Source of the DNA: Actinocrinis sp046724665
Lineage (GTDB): Bacteria > Actinomycetota > Actinomycetes > Streptomycetales > Catenulisporaceae
Assembly (NCBI GenBank): GCA_046724665.1
Contig: JBKOWZ010000228.1
Location: 1-8,715 of the forward strand
Direction: 5' to 3'
DNA length: 8,715 nucleotides
Below are positions 4,726 through 8,715 of this stretch, piece after piece. The first letter of the stretch is position 1, and each line of letters starts with the position of its first letter. The notes under the pieces are model-generated. The model had not been told where the DNA came from. It searched no databases and worked only from the letters and a program-made list of their open reading frames with translations. Both the position numbers and the translations under genes were made by a program.

Positions 4726-5857
4726 CGATCACCACGAGCACCTTCAGCGGCAGCGGAAGGCCGCGCGAGGCCTGGAACTGCGAGACCGTCTGGAGAACGG
4801 CCGAGCTCGGTGCGGCCGCGGGCGTCGGCGTGGAATGCGGCGACCGCGACGGAACCACGATGACGGGGGCCGGTTGCTCGGACGGCGGCGTAGTCGGCGC
4901 CGGGGCCGTACTCGGCGGGGACGCGACCGGGGTGGGCCGGGGCGTCGGGGAACTCACCGGAAGCCCGGTGTAGGCGGCGTTCGCGACCGTCCGCACCTTG
5001 AGCGTCCGGCGCGGCTGCGGACCCTGCGCCGTCAGCGGCCACTTCCACAGCCAGTTTCCGACGATCGTCAGGCTGCTTACGTGCGGCCCGGGCTCCGGTG
5101 TGAGCGCACCGCTACAGGCCGCTGATTCACCAGCCGCGAGGCGCGCGACGGTCGCGCCGTCGTCGCCGCAGCTGAAATCCGTCAGCGGCTGCGGATCCGT
5201 CGGCGCGATCTGCGTCAGCTGCACCGAACCCGCGTTGCGCACGGTCACGGTCGCGGAAACCGCAGTGCCCGCCGGCAGACTCGCTCCCGACGGCCCGCCG
5301 CCGAGACTGAGGCTGGCTTGCAGCGCGGGGACGACGGCCGTGTAGTCCGCCTTGGACTTGCCGGAGAGCCGGATGATGTTGAGCAGGAATACGGTGCCTG
5401 AGGCCGTTACGGTCGTGTCGTGCTCGCCCGGCACGGCCGTGAACGTCGCCGAGCAGGAGGCTGAGCTGTGCGGCGGCAGGGCCGCTACGGACGGACCGCC
5501 GGCCGGGCCGCATTGCATCGCGCCGCTGCTGACGTCCGGGTCGTGCACGATGACGTTCTTCAGCGTCAGCAGGCCGTCGTTGCGCAGGACGTAGACGCGC
5601 CGGACGGGGTCGCCCGCGATGATCTGGTAGTGCGCGGCCTGCTCACCGGGCAGAGTGTCAGTGGTCGTGGAAACATACAGGGCGCCGAGGTCGAGACCCA
5701 CGCCCAGAATCGGGCCGCCGGCCTCGTTCGGTTGGACGGCTTGCCGCGCGGCGCTCGCCGACGCCGGTGCCGCGGCGGTCCCGAGCGCGAGCGTCAGCAG
5801 CGTGCCGACGCCGATGGCGGTCAGTGCCGTGCCGCGTGTCGCACTTCTGCTACGCAT
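4670..5857 (-). CDS. Secreted, membrane-anchored surface protein with Ig-like repeats
   Basis: A 395-residue protein built for the cell surface. A signal peptide spans 1-36 (hydrophobic ALTAIGVGTLLTLALGTAAA, cleavage after ASAS/A). Two similar beta-rich modules follow at about 85-155 and 198-268. Each has a 'V.NAG/NDG...L' strand, a cysteine, 'LPPHSSASC' or 'LAAGESAAC', and a 'T...TV..SG' strand. The Cys pairs 116/135 and 230/248 probably form disulfides. This layout recalls DUF11/DUF7507-type repeats of bacterial surface proteins (from memory). A Pro/Ser/Thr-rich stalk (302-350) could span the wall. A C-terminal hydrophobic helix (about 368-388) ends in RR and a short tail, without an LPXTG motif. 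The ATG at 5855-5857 follows a GGGGGCGG ribosome binding site. The gene lies 20 bp after the DUF4239-like gene, so the two are probably one operon. Ligand and role are unknown; adhesion or wall structure is possible. Confidence 0.72.
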   Translation of the reverse strand: MRSRSATRGTALTAIGVGTLLTLALGTAAAPASASAARQAVQPNEAGGPILGVGLDLGALYVSTTTDTLPGEQAAHYQIIAGDPVRRVYVLRNDGLLTLKNVIVHDPDVSSGAMQCGPAGGPSVAALPPHSSASCSATFTAVPGEHDTTVTASGTVFLLNIIRLSGKSKADYTAVVPALQASLSLGGGPSGASLPAGTAVSATVTVRNAGSVQLTQIAPTDPQPLTDFSCGDDGATVARLAAGESAACSGALTPEPGPHVSSLTIVGNWLWKWPLTAQGPQPRRTLKVRTVANAAYTGLPVSSPTPRPTPVASPPSTAPAPTTPPSEQPAPVIVVPSRSPHSTPTPAAAPSSAVLQTVSQFQASRGLPLPLKVLVVIVIPAVAAAAGARRIAAGR

Positions 5858-5877
5858 TTCGAACCGCCCCCGCCTCG

Positions 5878-6627
5878 CTACGGCTCGGCCAGCAACTCGC
5901 GCAGCGGCTGTTGGCTCGCATGGATGAGTCCTGAGAACGGCGACTGGAGCGCCAGCACGAACCAGAACGCGAGCAGCACCAGCGCGGTGGTGATCACGAA
6001 GCCGGTGAAGGCCACCGCGTCGGCGCGCAGGCCGAGGGCGAGCGGCGTGGCGATGGTGACCAGGCTCAGCACCGCCAGCGCGATCAGCAGCATGGCCGGC
6101 ACGCCGTGGGTGGACTTGGCCAGCCGGTCGTCGCGGGCCTCCGCCACCTGGTTGATCTGGTTGATCGCCGCGTCCTCGATGGTGCCCGCCGACGCTCCGG
6201 AGGCCACCGGGCGCGAGACCGCGGCGCGGGCGTCGGACAGGATGCGTGCGGCCTCGGCGTCGGTGTTGATGTCCGTCCCCGGCTTGGGCGGCCACTCGGT
6301 GTGCAGCACCGCGGAGGCGTATTCGTGCGCTGCCTTGAGCAGCGGCTCCCGCTCCGGCTCGGGCATCCGCTGCGCCGTCTGCACCAGCGCGTGCAGCGCG
6401 CCGGCCTCGGAACGCACGTCGCTGCTCACGTCCGAGACGTTCTGCCAGGTGACCACGACGATGAGGGAAAGCAGCACCATGTAGAGCGTGCCGATGAACA
6501 GGTTGATGTACTCGAGGGCCGGCCGGTCAGCGCGCTCGGGCAGTTTCCCCTCGTTGCGTCGCCGGTCGAGGATGACGAGCACCGTCACCGCGGCGGCGAC
6601 CAGGCAGATCAGTATCACGAGCCCCAC
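5878..6627 (-). CDS. DUF4239-like (bestrophin-like) membrane protein
   Basis: A 249-residue membrane protein with four predicted helices: residues 2-20 (GLVILICLVAAAVTVLVIL), about 43-60 (INLFIGTLYMVLLSLIVVV), about 177-199 (GVPAMLLIALAVLSLVTIAT) and 205-229. A long charged segment separates helices 2 and 3; it includes SDVRSEAGALHALVQTAQRM and a stretch around EDAAINQINQVAEARDDRL. This matches the usual layout of DUF4239 proteins in actinobacteria, whose molecular function is not established; the bestrophin resemblance suggests ion passage but is only a fold-level hint. The chosen start is GTG (6625-6627) because AAGGGGAGGGG lies 7 bp ahead. An upstream ATG would add 40 residues of no recognisable kind. 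It leads a probable two-gene operon with the surface-protein gene and diverges from the oxidoreductase gene 332 bp away. Confidence 0.75.
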   Translation of the reverse strand: MGLVILICLVAAAVTVLVILDRRRNEGKLPERADRPALEYINLFIGTLYMVLLSLIVVVTWQNVSDVSSDVRSEAGALHALVQTAQRMPEPEREPLLKAAHEYASAVLHTEWPPKPGTDINTDAEAARILSDARAAVSRPVASGASAGTIEDAAINQINQVAEARDDRLAKSTHGVPAMLLIALAVLSLVTIATPLALGLRADAVAFTGFVITTALVLLAFWFVLALQSPFSGLIHASQQPLRELLAEP

Positions 6628-6729
6628 GGCTCGACCCCTCCCCTTGTATCCACTTGTGATAGCAGGGCACGCAGTCAGCTCCACGGGCACCCGCAATCCA
6701 GCATGCCCGAGAAGGGCGCTGGTCAGGAT

Positions 6730-6743
6730 CACTCGATCGGGTG
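6730..6743. promoter_or_regulatory. Near-palindrome, candidate operator (site 2)
   Basis: CACTCGATCGGGTG differs in one base from the perfect palindrome at 1395-1408. It lies 103 bp before the DUF4239-like gene and 217 bp before the oxidoreductase gene. Recurrence in a second intergenic region supports a shared binding protein, not identified here. Confidence 0.4.
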
Positions 6744-6835
6744 ACAACGCACGGCGCGTACCGGGGCGTATCAGCGCTCGGGGGGAGCACGGAGGGGAGT
6801 GTTCGGCGCACAGAGCGCCCGATTCGGCGTTAATG

Positions 6836-6863
6836 TGGACCTGAGTGTGCTCCTGGTCACAAT
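6836..6863 (+). promoter_or_regulatory. Possible promoter of the oxidoreductase gene
   Basis: TGGACC (6836-6841) and CACAAT (6858-6863) are separated by 16 bp, each matching four of six bases of the vegetative -35 and -10 consensus. The surrounding bases are less GC-rich than the rest of the region. Transcription would begin near 6870, giving a leader of about 90 bases. Confidence 0.28.
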
Positions 6864-6959
6864 GGGTACGACGGATGGCGCGTCGCGTGGATCAGCGTGG
6901 AGACGCGTGGTGTGTCCGCGGGGCGCGCAGACGGCAGCCGAGGCGGCGAGGAGATCCCG

Positions 6960-8201
6960 ATGCCAGCGTCCGAAGCATCCGAAGCAATCGTCATCGTCGG
7001 AGCGAGCCTGACCGGCGCGAAGGCGGCCGAGGCGCTGCGCGCCAAGGGCTACGACGGCCGAATCGTGCTGGTCGGCGAGGAGCCGCACGCACCGTACGAA
7101 CGGCCCCCGCTGTCCAAGGACTACCTGATGGGCAAGAGTGAGCGCGACAAGGCGTTCGTGCACCCGGAGTCCTGGTACGCGGAGCACGACGTCGAGCTGC
7201 GCACCGGCGCCCACGTGGCCTCGATCGAGCGCAGCACGCACCAGGTGCGGCTGGCCGACGCGTCCCGGATCGGCTACTCGAAGCTGCTGCTGGCCACCGG
7301 GGCGAGCCCGCGGCACCTGCCGGTGCTCGGCGGCAACGCGCAGCGGGTGGTCTACCTGCGCACTCTCGACGACTCCGAGCGGCTGCGCGGGCTGTTCGGG
7401 CAGATCCGGCGGCTGGCGGTGATCGGCGCCGGGTGGATCGGCCTCGAGGTGGCCGCCGCGGCGCGCGGCGCCGGGGTCGAGGTCGTGGTGGTGGAGACCG
7501 AGCGGCTGCCGCTGCTGCGGGTGCTCGGCCCGGAGACGGCCGAGCACTTCGCCGGCCTGCACCGTCGCAACGGGGTCGATTTCCGCTTCGGCGAGGCGGT
7601 CGGCGAGATCACCACCGAGGGCGGGTACGCGACCGGGGTGCGGCTGCGCGACGGCTCGGTGGTGGAGGCCGAAGCGGTGCTGGTGGCGATCGGCGCGGCG
7701 CCGAACACCCAACTGGCCGAGGACGCGGACCTGGCCGTGGACGACGGCGTGCTGGTGGACGCCGCGCTGCGCACCGACGACCCGGACATCTTCGCGGCCG
7801 GCGACGTCGCGCGCGCGTACCACCCCAGGTTCAAGCAGCGCATCCGGGTGGAGCACTGGGCCAACGCGCTGAACCAGCCGGAGGTGGCGGCGGCCGGGAT
7901 GCTCGGTGAGCAGGCCGAGTACACCCGCCTGCCGTATTTCTTCACCGACCAGTACGACCTCGGCATGGAGTACGTCGGCTACGTCGAGCCGGGCGGCTAC
8001 GACCGGCTGGTCACCCGCGGCGACCCGGCCTCGGGCGAGTTCATCGCGTTCTGGCTCGCCGAGGGCCGGGTGCTGGCCGGGATGAACGTCAACGTCTGGG
8101 ACGTGACCGACTCGATCAGCGCACTGATCGAGTCCGGCGCGCAGATCGATCCGGACGCGCTCGCCGACCCGGACACCCCGCTGGACTCGCTGGGCAAGTA
8201 G
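6960..8201 (+). CDS. NAD(P)H-dependent ferredoxin reductase-type FAD oxidoreductase
   Basis: A 413-residue flavoprotein of the putidaredoxin/rubredoxin reductase family, passing electrons from NAD(P)H through FAD to a small iron-sulfur protein. The FAD dinucleotide fold shows IVIVGASLTGAKAAEALR (10-27), a common variant of GxGxxG. PYERPPLSKDYL (45-56) is a hallmark of this family. LLATGASPRHLP (110-121) precedes the NAD(P) fold AVIGAGWIGLEVAAAA (153-168); Glu179, at the end of that fold's second strand, favours NADH. DIFAAGDVA (276-284) contacts FAD. EHWANALNQ (298-306) begins the C-terminal reductase domain, which appears complete (usual length 400-420). ATG is chosen because GAGGAG lies 7 bp ahead. 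No ferredoxin, P450 or oxygenase gene is nearby, so the partner is unknown. A perfect 11-bp hairpin lies within the gene near 8109-8134. Confidence 0.9.
   Translation: MPASEASEAIVIVGASLTGAKAAEALRAKGYDGRIVLVGEEPHAPYERPPLSKDYLMGKSERDKAFVHPESWYAEHDVELRTGAHVASIERSTHQVRLADASRIGYSKLLLATGASPRHLPVLGGNAQRVVYLRTLDDSERLRGLFGQIRRLAVIGAGWIGLEVAAAARGAGVEVVVVETERLPLLRVLGPETAEHFAGLHRRNGVDFRFGEAVGEITTEGGYATGVRLRDGSVVEAEAVLVAIGAAPNTQLAEDADLAVDDGVLVDAALRTDDPDIFAAGDVARAYHPRFKQRIRVEHWANALNQPEVAAAGMLGEQAEYTRLPYFFTDQYDLGMEYVGYVEPGGYDRLVTRGDPASGEFIAFWLAEGRVLAGMNVNVWDVTDSISALIESGAQIDPDALADPDTPLDSLGK
8109..8134. repeat. Perfect 11-bp inverted repeat within the oxidoreductase gene
   Basis: GACTCGATCAG (8109-8119) pairs exactly with CTGATCGAGTC (8124-8134) over four bases. 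It encodes the DSISALIES part of the protein. It shares the core ACTCGATC with the two intergenic palindromes. It could be a chance result of codon choice, an RNA hairpin, or a further binding site. Confidence 0.45.
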
Positions 8202-8216
8202 CCGATCTCATGGCGG

Positions 8217-8230
8217 CGCCCCTGGGGGCG
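8217..8230 (+). terminator. Weak GC hairpin after the oxidoreductase gene
   Basis: CGCCCC and GGGGCG face each other with two bases between (five pairs with a four-base loop in practice), 15 bp past the stop codon. No T run follows. It is the only stem seen in the 177-bp gap before the convergent methyltransferase gene; otherwise that gap shows nothing clear. Confidence 0.22.
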
Positions 8231-8378
8231 GCGGGCCTCGCGCTCGGCGTCGCGTCGTCGTCGGCGGCCGACCAGGTACAGCTGAAGGTGCTCACCCTGC
8301 GCCTTGGCCGCCGATCCGAACCAGGTGGCGAACGTGCAGGGCGCCTCCCCGGCGGACGCCACGCAACCCGTGACGCGA

Positions 8379-8715
8379 TCACGTCGCTAACACGGTGAAG
8401 CTACGGCCGTCGGCGCTCCACGTGGCCGTCGGCAGGTAACCGAGCGGCTCGGCGAGCGCGCGCAGCGCCGTCGTGCCCACGCTGGCCCACGGCACGGAAC
8501 CGTCGCGCCCGCCGAGCCGCAGCGCGTGCCGCTCGTCGCGCTCGTCCGCGGCCGTCTCGACCAGCAGCTCGCCGCCGGCCGGCATCAGCAGGGCCTTGAT
8601 CCGGGCGAGCAGCGCGGCCGGGTCGCCGCCGATGCCGATGTTCCCGTCGATCAGCAGCGCGTGCGGCCAGCGGCCCTCGCCGGGCAGGCGGTCGAACACC
8701 GAGCGGCGCAGCGCC
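8379..8715 (-). CDS. SAM-dependent methyltransferase, C-terminal part
   Basis: The gene runs off the right edge; about 112 codons are visible and the start is outside. The visible reading is ALRRSVFDRLPGEGRWPHAL, then LLIDGNIGIGGDPAALLARI, KALLMPAGGELLVE and, near the end, SADGRSFTVLAT. The LLxDGNIGIGGDP block followed by a 'LL.P.GELLVE' strand is typical, from memory, of the second half of a class I methyltransferase domain often encoded beside glycosyltransferase or molybdopterin oxidoreductase genes in streptomycetes. The GTG at 8697-8699 is internal, because the frame and the family similarity continue upstream. The third sense codon from the end is TTA (8388-8390), a rare leucine codon that needs the bldA tRNA in streptomycetes and often marks development-linked genes. 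Substrate unknown. Confidence 0.6.
   Translation of the reverse strand, partial: ALRRSVFDRLPGEGRWPHALLIDGNIGIGGDPAALLARIKALLMPAGGELLVETAADERDERHALRLGGRDGSVPWASVGTTALRALAEPLGYLPTATWSADGRSFTVLAT

Larger units (their letters stand above)
6628..6959. other. Divergent intergenic region, DUF4239 gene / oxidoreductase gene
   Basis: 332 bp without a convincing gene. It carries the second copy of the palindrome-type site (6730-6743) and a possible plus-strand promoter (6836-6863). A frame starting at GTG 6799 has a ribosome-binding-like ggagggga ahead of it, but it runs across the start of the oxidoreductase gene in another frame with poor composition, so it is not called. The length would allow separate control of both genes. 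Confidence 0.5.

Noticed and set aside
5858..6295. N-terminal extension of the surface-protein gene
   Set aside because: It would run out of frame across the DUF4239-like gene; the ATG at 5855-5857 is followed by a perfect signal peptide.
6799..7011. 70-codon plus-strand frame before the oxidoreductase gene
   Set aside because: It has an SD-like sequence but overlaps the oxidoreductase start in another frame and shows no recognisable features.
8210..8398. 62-codon plus-strand frame, and a minus-strand frame, in the gap after the oxidoreductase gene
   Set aside because: No ribosome binding site, low-complexity translation and overlap with the end of the methyltransferase gene.

Overview
The window is high-GC DNA with strongly G/C-biased third codon positions, GTG starts, GGAGG-type ribosome binding sites and actinobacterial protein families. 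It is most likely from a Streptomyces-like actinomycete. This is inferred from composition and protein families, not from a marker gene.

Left part (1-1760): the 3' end of a LigB-type ATP-dependent DNA ligase comes first. A gene for a small regulator with two tandem XRE-type HTH domains follows on the minus strand. Just upstream of the regulator is an unusual nested structure. A 160-bp, MITE-like relic of an insertion sequence (14-bp terminal inverted repeats and an apparent transposase C-terminal tail) directly abuts a perfect 28-bp inverted repeat. Removing the relic in silico restores a Shine-Dalgarno/start arrangement, so it appears to have split the regulator's ribosome binding site from its start codon. 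About 520 bp without a convincing gene follow, carrying an AT-rich island and several palindromes.

Middle part (1761-4725): a polyprenyl diphosphate synthase gene on the plus strand converges, with a 6-bp gap, on a translationally coupled minus-strand pair. The pair encodes a UbiE/MenG-like methyltransferase and a multi-pass membrane protein that looks like a divergent UbiA-type prenyltransferase. Together they could make a polyprenyl chain, attach it to a ring and methylate the product, i.e. a quinone or meroterpenoid module. The UbiA-like protein lacks the textbook Asp-rich motif, so that role is inference. A 65-codon gene for a small secreted protein diverges from the methyltransferase gene and overlaps, tail to tail, the next minus-strand gene.

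Right part (4670-8715): a minus-strand operon encodes a DUF4239-like four-helix membrane protein followed by a secreted, C-terminally anchored surface protein with two Cys-paired Ig-like repeats and a Pro/Ser/Thr-rich stalk. Divergent from it is a complete ferredoxin-reductase-type FAD/NAD(P)H oxidoreductase gene. The window ends in the 3' part of a minus-strand SAM methyltransferase gene that contains a rare TTA codon. A 14-bp palindrome (CACTCGATCGAGTG) in the regulator/prenyl synthase intergenic region recurs with one mismatch between the DUF4239 and oxidoreductase genes, a possible shared operator. No rRNA, tRNA, CRISPR array or complete mobile element was seen.
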